The notes: generated from the letters alone by a model not told the origin. Positions 1 to 8,676 are shown, counted from the stretch's first letter. The stretch is 64,000 bases of DNA from Microbacterium sp. LWO13-1.2 (GCF_038397725.1 NZ_CP151634.1:1550001-1614000); one strand, 5' to 3'. Translations and numbers: made by a program.

Positions 1-318
1 GATATGCGCACCGATCTGCAGGCGGCACGGCTCATGGTCCGCGACGGTGCTCAGGCGGTCGACGAGCACGCGCCCGACGCGACGATGCGCTGTGCGATGG
101 CCAAGCGCTTCGCGACGGATGCCGGTTTCGATGTCGCCAATCGCGCTCTTCAACTCCACGGCGGCTACGGGTACCTTCAGGATTACGGGATCGAGAAGGT
201 CGTCCGTGATCTGCGGGTGCACCAGATCCTGGAAGGGACGAACGAGATCATGCGCCTGATCGTCGGACGAGAGATGCTGCGGCCCGCCGGCTCCGGCTCG
301 ATGCGGAGCGCATCATGA
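1..318 (+). CDS. acyl-CoA dehydrogenase, C-terminal part (5' end outside window)
   Basis: The reading frame is open from base 1 to the TGA at 316-318, so only the last ~105 residues are seen. They hold the C-terminal flavin-binding signature of acyl-CoA dehydrogenases (QLHGGYGY, then IEKVVRDLRVHQILEGTNEIMR). These FAD enzymes put a 2,3 double bond into acyl-CoA and pass electrons to ETF. The ATGA overlap with mmsB suggests isobutyryl-CoA dehydrogenase of valine catabolism; that substrate is an inference from context. etfBA lies 3.4 kb downstream and could supply the electron acceptor. Confidence 0.9.
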   Translation, partial: DMRTDLQAARLMVRDGAQAVDEHAPDATMRCAMAKRFATDAGFDVANRALQLHGGYGYLQDYGIEKVVRDLRVHQILEGTNEIMRLIVGREMLRPAGSGSMRSAS

Positions 319-1217
319 CCGCGACCGCATCGAAAGTGGTCGCCTTCCTCGGGCTCGGGCACATGGGACTGCCGATGGCCGTCAACCTGGTCAAGGCCGG
401 GTACGAGGTGCATGGTTTCGACCTGGTTCCCGCCGCGGTCGAGGCCGCAGGAGAGGCAGGCATCCCGGTCGCAGCGAGCGGTGCGGATGCCGTCGCAAAC
501 GCCGATGTCGTGATCACGATGTTCCCCGCAGGCAGGCACGTGATCGACGCCTATCGGGGAGAGCTGCTGGCGGCAGCCCGGCCGGGAACGCTGTTCATCG
601 AGTCCTCGACGATCGCCGTCGATGAGGCCCGCACCGCGCACGAGCTCGCGCTCGCCGCGGGGCACCGCAACGTCGATGCCCCGGTCTCGGGTGGTGTCGT
701 CGGTGCCGAGAACGGCACGTTGGCCTTCATGGTCGGTGGCTCCGACGACGACTTCGCCGCTGCGCTGCCGCTGCTCGAGGCCATGGGCAAGCGCATCGTG
801 CACTGCGGCGGGCCCGGACTCGGTCAGGCGGCGAAGGTGTGCAACAACATGGTCCTCGCGGTCTCGCAGATCGCCGTCGCCGAGGCGTTCGTGCTCGGCG
901 AACGGCTGGGGCTCGAACACCAGGCGCTGTTCGACGTCGTGTCGCAGGCATCCGGTCAGTGCTGGTCGATCACGACCAACTGCCCCGTGCCCGGCCCGGT
1001 GCCGACCAGCCCGGCGAACCGCGACTACCAGCCGGGTTTCGCCGGTGCATTGATGGCCAAGGATCTCGGCCTCGCGCTGCAGGCGATCGAGCAGACGTCG
1101 ACGGATGCGCAGATGGGCCGCCTCGCCCAGCAGATCTACGCGGCGTACGCGGCCGGCGACGGGGCAGGGCGCGACTTCTCCGGCATCATTACCGACATTC
1201 GCGAGGACCGCGTCTGA
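315..1217 (+). CDS. mmsB: 3-hydroxyisobutyrate dehydrogenase
   Basis: Oxidises 3-hydroxyisobutyrate to methylmalonate semialdehyde with NAD+, in valine degradation. The 300-residue protein has the N-terminal Rossmann motif GLGHMGLPM (residues 13-21), the substrate-loop signature PVSGGVVGAENGTLAFMVGG, and the catalytic lysine at about K174 in GQAAKVCNNM, all at the usual positions for beta-hydroxyacid dehydrogenases. It overlaps the upstream acyl-CoA dehydrogenase by ATGA, so the two are translationally coupled. The family also contains 2-hydroxy-3-oxopropionate reductases; the acyl-CoA dehydrogenase neighbour favours mmsB. The next enzyme, mmsA, could be the gene at 48420-49904, which is far away. 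Confidence 0.9.
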   Translation: MTATASKVVAFLGLGHMGLPMAVNLVKAGYEVHGFDLVPAAVEAAGEAGIPVAASGADAVANADVVITMFPAGRHVIDAYRGELLAAARPGTLFIESSTIAVDEARTAHELALAAGHRNVDAPVSGGVVGAENGTLAFMVGGSDDDFAAALPLLEAMGKRIVHCGGPGLGQAAKVCNNMVLAVSQIAVAEAFVLGERLGLEHQALFDVVSQASGQCWSITTNCPVPGPVPTSPANRDYQPGFAGALMAKDLGLALQAIEQTSTDAQMGRLAQQIYAAYAAGDGAGRDFSGIITDIREDRV

Positions 1218-1239
1218 CGCGTCGCAGCACTCCCCCCCC

Positions 1240-1277
1240 GGTCGTTGAGCGAGGGAGCCTGCGACCGAGACGAAACG
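1240..1277. repeat. dispersed palindromic repeat, family A, single copy
   Basis: The 38 bases between mmsB and the hydratase gene begin GGTCGTTGAGCGAGGGAGC and end GACCGAGACGAAACG. Nearly the same sequence, reverse-complemented, occurs at 5673-5711, and a shorter version at 5609-5639. A short AT-poor spacer follows up to the hydratase start. I see no RNA or protein role for it. Confidence 0.8.
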
Positions 1278-1336
1278 CGTTCTCAATCACGCAACTCCCG
1301 CAATACTGAAACCACCCACGACGAAGCGGAGGCACG

Positions 1337-2113
1337 ATGGCCGAGTACGAGACGATCCTGGTCGAGCAGCGGGGACGCGTGGGCTGGATCACGCTCAACA
1401 GGCCGCAGGCGCTGAACGCGCTGAACGGGCGCGTGGCCGAAGAGGTCACCGCGGCCGCCGTCGACTTCGATGCCGACGAGGGCATCGGCGCGATCGTGCT
1501 GACCGGGTCGGAGAAGGCCTTCGCTGCCGGTGCCGACATCAAGGAGATGGAGGGGATGTCGGCATCAGAGATGCTCGAGACCGACCACTTCGGCTCCTGG
1601 CGCGACTTCGCCGCCGTGCGCACCCCGGTGATCGCGGCAGTCTCCGGCTTCGCTCTCGGCGGCGGCTGCGAGCTCGCGATGATGTGCGACATCATCCTCG
1701 CCGCCGACACCGCGAAGTTCGGTCAACCCGAGATCAACCTCGGCGTCATCCCCGGAATGGGCGGCACGCAGCGACTGATCCGCGCCGTCGGCTACTACAA
1801 GGCGGCCGAACTCGTGCTCTCCGGGCGCTTCATGGGCGCCGAGGAGGCGGAGCGCGCCGGTCTGGTGTCGCGCGTCGTTCCGGCATCCGATCTGCTCGCC
1901 GAAGCGTCGAAGCTCGCCGAGTCGATCGCCTCGAAGTCGCTGCCCTCCGTCTACGCGGCAAAGGCTGCTTTGGATGCTGCGATGGAGACGACGCTCGCCG
2001 AGGGTCTCGAGCACGAGAAGCAGGCCTTCGCCGCGCTGTTCGACACCGCGGATCAGAAGGAAGGCATGTCGGCCTTCCGCGAGAAGCGTGTGCCGGACTT
2101 CCAGAACCGCTGA
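1337..2113 (+). CDS. enoyl-CoA hydratase (crotonase family)
   Basis: Hydrates 2-enoyl-CoA to 3-hydroxyacyl-CoA, here probably methacrylyl-CoA or short-chain fatty enoyl-CoA. The 258-residue length is standard. The oxyanion-hole segment [13 protein letters not shown] is present, and both catalytic glutamates of true hydratases are there at E112 (GGGCE) and E132 ([18 protein letters not shown]), 20 residues apart as in the rat enzyme. AGADIKEM forms the first oxyanion contact. It follows mmsB after a 119-base gap with a dispersed repeat, so it may be in the same transcription unit. Confidence 0.92.
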   Translation: MAEYETILVEQRGRVGWITLNRPQALNALNGRVAEEVTAAAVDFDADEGIGAIVLTGSEKAFAAGADIKEMEGMSASEMLETDHFGSWRDFAAVRTPVIAAVSGFALGGGCELAMMCDIILAADTAKFGQPEINLGVIPGMGGTQRLIRAVGYYKAAELVLSGRFMGAEEAERAGLVSRVVPASDLLAEASKLAESIASKSLPSVYAAKAALDAAMETTLAEGLEHEKQAFAALFDTADQKEGMSAFREKRVPDFQNR

Positions 2114-2160
2114 GCGTGGCTCACAACTGCGCAGTCATGCACGCCGCGGGCGGGTCGGAG

Positions 2161-2604
2161 TCAACCGCGCAGTCCATCGAGGATCTTCGCCAGACGCCGC
2201 TCGCGGGTGGCATCCTGCTTCGCCTCGGCGACGGTGCGGGCGTGCTCCTTGCGGATCGAGTGCGGCAGGGCGTCGAACAGCGCCCGCAGCTCCGGTTCGG
2301 CAGCCAGGGCTTCGGCGAGGGCCGGAGGGATCTCGACGACCCGCTCAGCCGTGTCCACCGTGATCGTGACCTCGATCTCCTGATCAATCTCCAGCCCGAG
2401 GTCGGCCCGCGTCGCCTTGCTGAAGCCGATCATGTTCTCCCCTCCCATCCGCGACAGCCGCAACCGGGCGCTCCGGTCGCCGAAGGAGACGACGACGGGG
2501 AAGGCTTTGCCGGCGCCGAGAGAGGCGACCTGCTCATCGCTGAGGAAGATCGCCGCGGCCGGTCCCCGGCCGATGAGGACGGTGTGCAGGTGCAGCGCGG
2601 TCAT
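2161..2604 (-). CDS. YdeI/OmpD-associated family protein (DUF1905-like)
   Basis: A 147-residue cytoplasmic protein. Residues 1-85 resemble the small beta-barrel DUF1905 domain (GRGPAAAIFLSDEQVASLG, then VVVSFGDRSARLRLSRMGGENMIG). The tail has the helical bacteriocin-protection/YdeI segment (PPALAEALAAEPELRALFDALPHSIRKEHARTV, ending RERRLAKILDGLRG). Members are common in soil actinobacteria and their biochemical role is unsettled. It overlaps the SRPBCC gene by four bases and so belongs to that operon. It converges on the hydratase with a 47-base gap. Confidence 0.75.
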   Translation of the reverse strand: MTALHLHTVLIGRGPAAAIFLSDEQVASLGAGKAFPVVVSFGDRSARLRLSRMGGENMIGFSKATRADLGLEIDQEIEVTITVDTAERVVEIPPALAEALAAEPELRALFDALPHSIRKEHARTVAEAKQDATRERRLAKILDGLRG

Positions 2605-3071
2605 GACGTCAGCGTACGCCGCCGGCCCTCGACCTCGGCAGCCAGCACCGCGTTGCGCTCATCGATGATCCGTCGCATGTACGCGCGCATGAAGATCGCA
2701 TCGACGAGTCGCCCGATCGGACCGAACGGAGATCGGAACGTGATCGTGTCGCGCATCAGCGTGCCCCGCGGATGCTCCTCGAAGGCGTGCTCGTGCAGAA
2801 ACGCACCGAACGGCCCGCTGATCTGCCGGTCGCGGAAACCGCGAGGCGGATCGATGTCGAAGACGACCGAGCGCAGGCGGAACGCGATGCCGAAGTGCCG
2901 CGCGCGCCAGGTCACCGTCGACCCCTCGCGGAAGACGCCGCCTTCCGGCGCCTCCACCATGGTCTCTCCGAACCGCGCCATCGAGCGCACGTGCAGGCCA
3001 GGGTCGAGGGATGCGGCGAAGACCTCGGCCGGGGGAGCGGCGATGATCCGCTCCAGCAGGAACTGCGCCAT
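2601..3071 (-). CDS. SRPBCC (START-like) ligand-binding domain protein
   Basis: A single-domain 156-residue protein with the SRPBCC layout: N-terminal strand FLLERIIAAPPAEVFA, central strands, and a long C-terminal helix (GRLVDAIFMRAYMRRIIDERN). The segment FGAFLHEHAFEEHPRGTLMRDTITFRSPFGPIG is typical of polyketide-cyclase/dehydrase-like proteins of unknown ligand. It overlaps the YdeI-like gene by four bases and stops at 2601. The MarR gene ends just upstream at 3073, making a three-gene operon read from MarR. Confidence 0.75.
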   Translation of the reverse strand: MAQFLLERIIAAPPAEVFAASLDPGLHVRSMARFGETMVEAPEGGVFREGSTVTWRARHFGIAFRLRSVVFDIDPPRGFRDRQISGPFGAFLHEHAFEEHPRGTLMRDTITFRSPFGPIGRLVDAIFMRAYMRRIIDERNAVLAAEVEGRRRTLTS

Positions 3072-3072
3072 C

Positions 3073-3627
3073 TCAGAGCGGGTCGGGCTGCGGGCGAGGA
3101 TCGGTGAAGTCGCCGGCGTCTCTGCGCAGGCGGGCGACGATCCCGACGAGGTCGGCCGCGTCGTCGCGGCTGATGCCGGGGGCGGCGAAAACCTCGGAGT
3201 TCAGCGCCTTCGTTGCGCGTTCGACCAGCTCGCGGCCGGCATCCGTCAGAGCGAGGAGTGCGGCCCGACCGTCATGCGGATGGGGCTCGCGCACGATGAG
3301 TCCGTCACGCACCAGTCGATCAGAAGTGCTCGTCACCGTCGTGGCGTGCACCTGCAGGCGCGCGACCACGCTCGACAGCGGAAGGCGCCCACTGCGGCTG
3401 AAGGCGAGCAGGCGCAGCACCTCGTAACGGGCGAAGCTGAGTTCGAACGGCTTCAGCGTCGCTTCGACGCGGGCGAGCAGCAGTTGCTGCGCGCGCATCA
3501 CCGAGATCACCACAGTCATGCCGTCCGCGGCATCCGTCCATCCGTGCGCGACCCATTGCCGCTTCGCCTCGGCGAGCGGATCCACGGGGAGCGGACGGAG
3601 TTGGGCCACGGCTCTACGGTAGGCCAT
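3073..3627 (-). CDS. MarR-family transcriptional regulator
   Basis: About 184 residues with a winged-helix core: FARYEVLRLLAFSRSGRLPLSSVVARLQVHATTVTSTSDRLVRDGLI, then the wing with HDGRAALLALTDAGREL. I start it at the ATG at 3627; an in-frame GTG at 3696 exists but would put the N-terminus inside the palindrome at 3680-3696. It heads the SRPBCC/YdeI operon and is divergent from etfB, so it may regulate either side. Its ligand is unknown. Confidence 0.85.
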   Translation of the reverse strand: MAYRRAVAQLRPLPVDPLAEAKRQWVAHGWTDAADGMTVVISVMRAQQLLLARVEATLKPFELSFARYEVLRLLAFSRSGRLPLSSVVARLQVHATTVTSTSDRLVRDGLIVREPHPHDGRAALLALTDAGRELVERATKALNSEVFAAPGISRDDAADLVGIVARLRRDAGDFTDPRPQPDPL

Positions 3628-3679
3628 CCTGCAGGGCGCGGCCGGGAGCGACCAGCCGTGACGCTCAGTAGCATGGCAA

Positions 3680-3706
3680 GTGAAACTGAGTATCACGGTC
3701 TAGAAT
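3680..3706 (+). promoter_or_regulatory. candidate MarR operator and -10 box upstream of etfB
   Basis: GTGAAACTGAGTATCAC at 3680-3696 is a 17-base palindrome broken only at one symmetric pair and the centre. TAGAAT at 3701-3706 could be the -10 of etfB, whose ATG is at 3731 with GAGGAG just before it. I see no convincing -35. The placement between the divergent MarR gene and etfB fits operator control of both, which is an inference. Confidence 0.5.
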
Positions 3707-3730
3707 CGACACAGTCGTGAGGAGCAATCG

Positions 3731-4507
3731 ATGAAGATCTTCGTCCTGGTCAAAGAGGTGCCGGACACCTATGGCGATCGCAAGCTGAATCTCGAGACGG
3801 GACTCGCCGAGCGGTCCGCAGGTGACGTGGTGTTGGACGAGATCACCGAGCGCGCTCTCGAGGTCGCGCTGAGCTATGCCGACAAGAATCCGGACGCCGA
3901 GGTCGTGGCACTCTCGATGGCGCCGGAATCGTCGACGGCTTCGGTGCGCAGGGCCCTTGCGATCGGCGCGGCATCTGCGGTGCACATCGCCGACGAACAG
4001 CTCGCGGGAGCCGACCTCGGACTCACCGCCGAGGTGCTGGCCGCGGCGATCCGCCGAGGCGGGGCCGACCTGGTCATCACCGGCAATCTCTCCACCGACG
4101 GCTCCGGGGGAGTCATCCCGGCGATGCTGGCCGAGCACCTCGGATTCGCGCAGGCGACCGCGCTCAACGCCGTGGAGATCAGCGCGGACAGCATCTCCGG
4201 TACGCGGGCGGCGGATGCCGGCGCGCAACCGGTCTCCGCTCAGCTGCCAGCGGTCATCTCGGTGACGGAGGCGCTTCCGGACGCGCGGTTCCCCAACTTC
4301 AAGGGCATCATGGCGGCCAAGAAGAAGCCCCTGGAGGTGCTCTCGCTGGCCGACCTCGAGGTGTCGGCAGATCCGGCGGCGGCACCCCGCACGATCATGA
4401 CCGCGATCGCCGAGAAGCCGCCCCGTGCGGCCGGCGTGAAGATCACCGATGAGGGCGATGCCGGCAACCAGCTGGTGGAGTACCTCGTGCAGAACAGGTT
4501 GGTGTGA
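3731..4507 (+). CDS. etfB: electron transfer flavoprotein, beta subunit
   Basis: Beta subunit of the soluble ETF that collects electrons from acyl-CoA and other flavin dehydrogenases. The protein is 258 residues, usual for the family, and starts [20 protein letters not shown]. It contains the ETF beta signature region [28 protein letters not shown]. Its stop overlaps the alpha subunit region (GTGTGACGATG). A ribosome site GAGGAG precedes the ATG. It probably serves the acyl-CoA dehydrogenase at the start of the window as well as others. Confidence 0.96.
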   Translation: MKIFVLVKEVPDTYGDRKLNLETGLAERSAGDVVLDEITERALEVALSYADKNPDAEVVALSMAPESSTASVRRALAIGAASAVHIADEQLAGADLGLTAEVLAAAIRRGGADLVITGNLSTDGSGGVIPAMLAEHLGFAQATALNAVEISADSISGTRAADAGAQPVSAQLPAVISVTEALPDARFPNFKGIMAAKKKPLEVLSLADLEVSADPAAAPRTIMTAIAEKPPRAAGVKITDEGDAGNQLVEYLVQNRLV

Positions 4508-4509
4508 CG

Positions 4510-5481
4510 ATGAGCTACCCCGAGAACTCGATCCTCGTCCTGGTGGACGTCGACCCGGCAGGGAATGCGGCGTCGAGCACCGCCGCGCTGATCGGTGCGG
4601 CTGCGGCGGTCGGCTCACCGGTGGCGCTCGTGGTGGGCGGCGCACAGGCGGCCGTCGACGCGGCGGCCGCTGCGGGAGCATCCGTCGTACTCACCGCGCA
4701 GGGCGATGACGCCGCCCTCACTGTTCCGATCGTCGACGCACTGCAGGCGGCCGCTGAAAAGGTGCGCCCGGATGCCGTGCTCATCTCGAACTCGATCACC
4801 GGGCGTGATGTCGCCGGGCGCTTCGCCGTCCGCACGAAGAGTGCCCTCTCGGTGGACGCGATCGGCGTCTCCCGCGACGAAGAAGGCATCGTCGCGCATC
4901 ACTCGGTCTACGGCGGCGCGTATCTCGTCGACTCGGCGCCGACATACGGCGCAGCCGTGATCACGGTTCGTCAGGGTGCCGTCGATGCGCGGGCCGAAGC
5001 TGTCGCCGCCCCCGTCGTCGAAGCGCTCGAGGTCGCACCGTCCGGCGCGATCGCGGCCAAGGCCGGAGCCGTCGAAGCCGTCGAGGTCGCGTCCTCCCGG
5101 CCCGATCTGCGCGGTGCGACCCGGGTCGTGTCCGGAGGGCGCGGACTCGCCTCCAAGGAGAAGTTCGTGCTCGTCGAAGAGCTGGCCGATGCGCTCGGTG
5201 CGGCCGTCGGCGCCTCGCGTGCGGCGGTCGACGCCGGATACATCCCGCAGTCGCACCAGGTCGGACAGACCGGCGTCTCGGTGTCGCCGCAGCTCTATGT
5301 CGCTCTGGGCATCTCCGGCGCGATCCAGCACCGCGCCGGCATGCAGACGTCGAAGACGATCGTGGCGATCAACAAGGATGCGGAGGCGCCGATCTTCGAC
5401 GTCGCCGACTTCGGCATCGTCGGCGATCTGTTCACGATCGTTCCCCAGATCATCGCCGCGCTCGAGGCGCGGAAGAAGTAG
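4510..5481 (+). CDS. etfA: electron transfer flavoprotein, alpha subunit
   Basis: Alpha subunit of ETF, which holds most of the FAD site. The ~323-residue protein has an N-terminal nucleotide-binding-like half and the canonical C-terminal FAD segment: [12 protein letters not shown], then [36 protein letters not shown], and [25 protein letters not shown] at 4504 is an alternative start that overlaps the etfB stop; I chose the ATG at 4510. The cytochrome b gene follows after only two bases. Confidence 0.96.
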   Translation: MSYPENSILVLVDVDPAGNAASSTAALIGAAAAVGSPVALVVGGAQAAVDAAAAAGASVVLTAQGDDAALTVPIVDALQAAAEKVRPDAVLISNSITGRDVAGRFAVRTKSALSVDAIGVSRDEEGIVAHHSVYGGAYLVDSAPTYGAAVITVRQGAVDARAEAVAAPVVEALEVAPSGAIAAKAGAVEAVEVASSRPDLRGATRVVSGGRGLASKEKFVLVEELADALGAAVGASRAAVDAGYIPQSHQVGQTGVSVSPQLYVALGISGAIQHRAGMQTSKTIVAINKDAEAPIFDVADFGIVGDLFTIVPQIIAALEARKK

Positions 5482-5483
5482 AC

Positions 5484-7166
5484 ATGGCGACGCGGATGCT
5501 GCGGCGGGGACTGCCCCGCGTGATCGGCGGCGAGCCGTGGCCGCCCGCGGATGCCGTCGCCGAGGTCGCCGCCGAGGCTGTGGTCGAGGCCGCGGAGGCG
5601 TCTTCCCCGGTCGTTGAGCGAGCGGAGCGAGACGAAACGCAGCACGGTTCCGAGTCTCCGGTCGGAGATGAGCGTTTCGTCTCGGTCGCTCCGCTCCCTC
5701 GCTCAACGACCGAGAGCAACGCGGTGGCCCCGCTCCGCCGCGGCCTTCCCCGTGTCGTCGGTGGCGAGCCATGGCCGCCCGCCGATGCGGTCGCGACAGC
5801 GACTCCCGATTCGCTGTCGCCGCGTGCAGCGGAGCGCGATTCCACGCTTCAGCCCGCGCCGAACGCCGGAGAGGCGCGTGCCGACTCGCCTGCGGCTCGC
5901 TCAACGACCGGGAGTGCGCCTGCGGCGCACTCGACGGCCGGTGGCGGGAATGCAGTCCGCGCGGCAGCATCCAGCGCCGCGGACGATGGCGGAATTCCTG
6001 TCCGGCGCGGACTCCCGCGTGCGGTCGGGGGAGACCCGTGGCCGCCCGCCGGGACGGTTCCTCTCGCCGCAGCGACGGTGAGCGAGATCGACGAGGCCGC
6101 GTACGAAGGCGTCGAGTCGCCGGTCGTCGTCGCTGAAGAGCGAGCGCCCGAGCAGAAGGCGGTCTCGCCGATCGTCACCGCCGGCGAACTGGCGCCGATC
6201 CCGTTCACGCGCACGGTGTGGCACGGCAGCGCTCCGCGGCATGCTCCTACTCCGGCATCCGATCGCCGTCGCCCGACCTGGACGCAAGCAATCGCGGGTC
6301 TGCTGGGAGCCGCCGCCCTCGGCATCCTCGCCGGCGCTGCCGTCGCATTCGTGCGTGCGCTGCTGAGCATGCCGTTCATGCAGGACTTCCTCGCGGCGTT
6401 CCCCGGCGAATACGACCCCGCCATCGAGGTCGCCCCCGGCTTCGCGCCCTGGATCGGCTGGCAGCACTTCTTCAACATGTTCCTGATCGTGCTGATCATC
6501 CGCTCCGGCCTGCGCGTGCGCACCGAGAAGCGTCCGACCGTGTTCTGGGCTCCCCGTGGCAGTACCAACGGCAAGGGCAAGATCAGCCTCACCCTGTGGT
6601 TCCACCAGGCGCTGGACATCCTCTGGCTCGTGAACGGCGTGACCTTCGTCGTGCTGATCTTCGTCACCGGGCACTGGGTGCGCATCGTGCCGACCAGCTG
6701 GGAGGTGCTGCCGAACGCTCTGTCCGCAGCGCTGCAGTACGTCTCCTTCAACTGGCCGACCGAACACGGCTGGGTGAACTACAACAGCCTGCAGCAGCTC
6801 GCCTACTTCACCACCGTCTTCCTCGCCGCGCCGCTGGCCGCTGCCACCGGGTTCCGGATGTCGGGGATGTGGCCGAAGAAGGCGGAGCGCCTGTCGAAGG
6901 CGTACCCGGTCGAATGGGCGCGCGCCGTGCACTTCCCCGTGATGCTGTACTTCGTCGCGTTCATCATCGGGCACGTGGCGCTGGTGTTCCTCACCGGCTT
7001 CCTGCGCAACCTGAACCACATGTTCGCGTCGTCGGATGCCGTCGGCTGGACCGGGTTCTGGGTGTTCACGGCATCCGTCGTCGTGATCATCGTCGCCTGG
7101 ATCGCCGCCCGGCCCCTGGTGCTCGCACCGATCGCCAAGCTCTTCGGCAACGTCTCCGGCCGCTGA
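5484..7166 (+). CDS. membrane cytochrome b with triple RGLPR-PWPP N-terminal repeats, in the etf operon
   Basis: A 560-residue protein whose start lies two bases after etfA. Residues ~1-260 are low complexity and probably disordered. They carry three copies of RRGLPR-x-x-GG(E/D)PWPPA near residues 7, 83 and 172. The C-terminal ~300 residues are a membrane domain with about six spans and histidines placed like haem ligands ([36 protein letters not shown]). This resembles the cytochrome b561/formate dehydrogenase-gamma superfamily. The gene position suggests it accepts electrons from ETF or a linked dehydrogenase for the quinone pool; that is inference. Between motif copies 1 and 2 the coding sequence is made of a dispersed palindromic repeat. 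Confidence 0.82.
   Translation: MATRMLRRGLPRVIGGEPWPPADAVAEVAAEAVVEAAEASSPVVERAERDETQHGSESPVGDERFVSVAPLPRSTTESNAVAPLRRGLPRVVGGEPWPPADAVATATPDSLSPRAAERDSTLQPAPNAGEARADSPAARSTTGSAPAAHSTAGGGNAVRAAASSAADDGGIPVRRGLPRAVGGDPWPPAGTVPLAAATVSEIDEAAYEGVESPVVVAEERAPEQKAVSPIVTAGELAPIPFTRTVWHGSAPRHAPTPASDRRRPTWTQAIAGLLGAAALGILAGAAVAFVRALLSMPFMQDFLAAFPGEYDPAIEVAPGFAPWIGWQHFFNMFLIVLIIRSGLRVRTEKRPTVFWAPRGSTNGKGKISLTLWFHQALDILWLVNGVTFVVLIFVTGHWVRIVPTSWEVLPNALSAALQYVSFNWPTEHGWVNYNSLQQLAYFTTVFLAAPLAAATGFRMSGMWPKKAERLSKAYPVEWARAVHFPVMLYFVAFIIGHVALVFLTGFLRNLNHMFASSDAVGWTGFWVFTASVVVIIVAWIAARPLVLAPIAKLFGNVSGR
5609..5711. repeat. dispersed palindromic repeat, family A, inverted pair inside a coding region
   Basis: The left arm at 5609-5639 starts GGTCGTTGAGCGAGCGGAG and ends GAGACGAAACG. 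The right arm at 5673-5711 starts CGTTTCGTCTCGGTCGCTCC and ends CGCTCAACGACC, its near reverse complement. The 33 bases between have no repeat. Both arms are translated in frame in the cytochrome b gene as [10 protein letters not shown] and [15 protein letters not shown]. The single copy at 1240-1277 matches the right arm. Confidence 0.85.
5886..5911. repeat. partial family A repeat inside the cytochrome b gene
   Basis: CTGCGGCTCGCTCAACGACC is the end of the family A right arm, again translated in frame (ARSTTG). The following stretch to about 5941 looks like a decayed copy (GCGGCGCACTCGACGGCC). It lies between motif copies 2 and 3 of the protein. Confidence 0.55.
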
Positions 7167-7178
7167 GCCCCCGAGGGG

Positions 7179-7970
7179 CTACGCCTTGCGGGGGCGCATC
7201 AACCACGCGGCGGCGGCGAGCGTGAGCACCCAGCCGATCACCTCGATGAGCAGGTGATCCGTCGCGTTGGGGACGGACTGCAGCAGGTACACCCGGATGC
7301 TGTTGATCGCCCCGTGCGCCAGCACCGCAGGCCAGACGCTGCCCGATCGCCAGCGCAGGGCGAGCAGGAGCGGCGCCCACGGCAGCATGCCCGCGAAGTA
7401 GATGACGATGTCCCAGAGCGGTCGATCGCCGATCACTGCGAGCACGGGCAGGTGCCAGACGATCCAGACCAGACCGCTGACCAGAGCCAGCGGCCAGAAA
7501 CCCCACGACGCGGCGCGCGTCGCCAGCCAGCCGCGCCAGCCGAACTCCTCGCCGATGGCGAAGACGGACTGCATGAGGAGGACCGGAACGACCCACATGG
7601 TCGCCGCGGCGATCTGGTCGAGCGGGTTCAACTCCCAGATGCCCAATGCCAGTGCAACGGCGGTCTGGATCGCGGCGATCGCCGCGATGAGGCCGATACC
7701 GATACCGATCCACCGAGGCGTGCCGCGCCACCCGGTGGCGAACGTCTCTCGGAACGTCCCTGGTCGCCGGGCGAGCCACATGATGATCCCTGCGAGCAGA
7801 GGGGTCAGCTGCAGGAGCGGCGTGATCAGGTTGTTGAAGTCCGTGGGGACGAGTCGGAAGACCATCGGAACCGACAGCGAGAAGCACAGGAGGATGGCGA
7901 TCGCGAAGAACCACGTGACATCGGTGACCGTCGATCGGGCAGAGCGGGCGAGCGGGGGAGACGCAACCAT
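7179..7970 (-). CDS. CPBP-family intramembrane glutamic protease
   Basis: A 263-residue polytopic protein with the CPBP/Abi (Rce1-like) motifs: EEFGWRGW, carrying the paired glutamates and arginine; the histidine motif VWHLPVL; and the AHGAINS motif near the C-terminus. Bacterial members are linked to protease or bacteriocin self-protection roles, but the substrate here is unknown. It converges on the cytochrome b gene with 12 bases between the stops; AGCCCC-CGA-GGGGCT at 7166-7180 could be a weak shared hairpin. The ~140 bases upstream of its start hold nothing I can name. Confidence 0.85.
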   Translation of the reverse strand: MVASPPLARSARSTVTDVTWFFAIAILLCFSLSVPMVFRLVPTDFNNLITPLLQLTPLLAGIIMWLARRPGTFRETFATGWRGTPRWIGIGIGLIAAIAAIQTAVALALGIWELNPLDQIAAATMWVVPVLLMQSVFAIGEEFGWRGWLATRAASWGFWPLALVSGLVWIVWHLPVLAVIGDRPLWDIVIYFAGMLPWAPLLLALRWRSGSVWPAVLAHGAINSIRVYLLQSVPNATDHLLIEVIGWVLTLAAAAWLMRPRKA

Positions 7971-8113
7971 GGTGACCTCGGTTCGTGTGAGGAGCGGACG
8001 CGCGGACTCTGCGCGTCTAGGACTCTAGGCGAGCGCTCATACCCGCAGGAACGCGGGAAACCCGAAGCCTGACTCGGGGTATCCGGAATCCTCACGGCTC
8101 CTGGCGCACACGC

Positions 8114-8151
8114 AGAAACGGCTTCCCCGCGCGAGCGGGGAAGCCGTTTCT
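8114..8151 (-). terminator. strong hairpin terminator after the GNAT gene
   Basis: Perfect 17-base arms (8114-8130 and 8135-8151) around a GCGA loop, GC-rich at the loop end with an AAA/TTT base. It begins 18 bases past the stop of the minus-strand acetyltransferase. The arms end in A/T-rich bases, so it could act on both strands. It also separates that gene from the CPBP gene. Confidence 0.8.
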
Positions 8152-8169
8152 CAGGAGTCGCGAACGCGC

Positions 8170-8676
8170 TCAGCGCACGAAGCGGACCTCGGTGAGCGTC
8201 TCGCCGAGGAAGGGCTCGGTGTGCGAAGCGCCGTCGAGCGTGAATCCGTTGCGCGTGTAGAAGCGGTGCGCGCGGGGGTTGTCCTCCGCGACCCAGAGGT
8301 ACAGCGACTCGTCGTCGGCGGCAGCGGACTCGAACAGGCGCTGGCCGATTCCCGTACCGTGCCAGGCGTCGAGCAGGTAGATGAAGTACAGCTCCCGGAA
8401 GGCCGGGGCGTCCTTGTCGCGGGCGGGGCCGGAGCCGGCGAAACCGACGATCTCACCGTCGACGAGCGCAGCGCTCATCCGGAAATCCTCGCCCTGTGCG
8501 GCCCAGTGCGTCCAGAGCTCCGCCATGCGGCGCGGAGACACCTTCTCGAGGGCGGCCTTGCTGATCAGGTGGTCGTAGGTCTCGTGCCAGCACTGGGCGT
8601 GCACGCGACCGAGGGCTTCCGCATCGACATCACGGACCGGACGGACGATGACTTCGGAGTGGGCTTCGGCGCTCAT
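8170..8676 (-). CDS. GNAT-family N-acetyltransferase
   Basis: 168 residues with the GNAT fold. An N-terminal strand (VIVRPVRDVDAEALGRVHAQCWHETY) is followed by the acetyl-CoA motif A, which reads ELYFIYLLDAWHGTGIGQRLFES, where the usual Q/RxxGxG/A appears as HGTGIG. The C-terminal part (LWVAEDNPRAHRFYTRNGF) is the usual motif B. The acceptor is not predictable. A strong terminator follows at 8114-8151. A second, related GNAT lies at 58842-59381. Confidence 0.88.
   Translation of the reverse strand: MSAEAHSEVIVRPVRDVDAEALGRVHAQCWHETYDHLISKAALEKVSPRRMAELWTHWAAQGEDFRMSAALVDGEIVGFAGSGPARDKDAPAFRELYFIYLLDAWHGTGIGQRLFESAAADDESLYLWVAEDNPRAHRFYTRNGFTLDGASHTEPFLGETLTEVRFVR

Noticed and set aside
2272..3720. 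Long plus-strand open frame antisense to the YdeI-like/SRPBCC/MarR genes.
   Set aside because: It is the complement of three well-supported genes on the minus strand and has no domain or ribosome site.
5609..5711. Idea that the cytochrome b gene is frameshifted or a pseudogene because of repeat sequence in it.
   Set aside because: The frame stays open through the repeat, and motif copies and membrane domain are intact.
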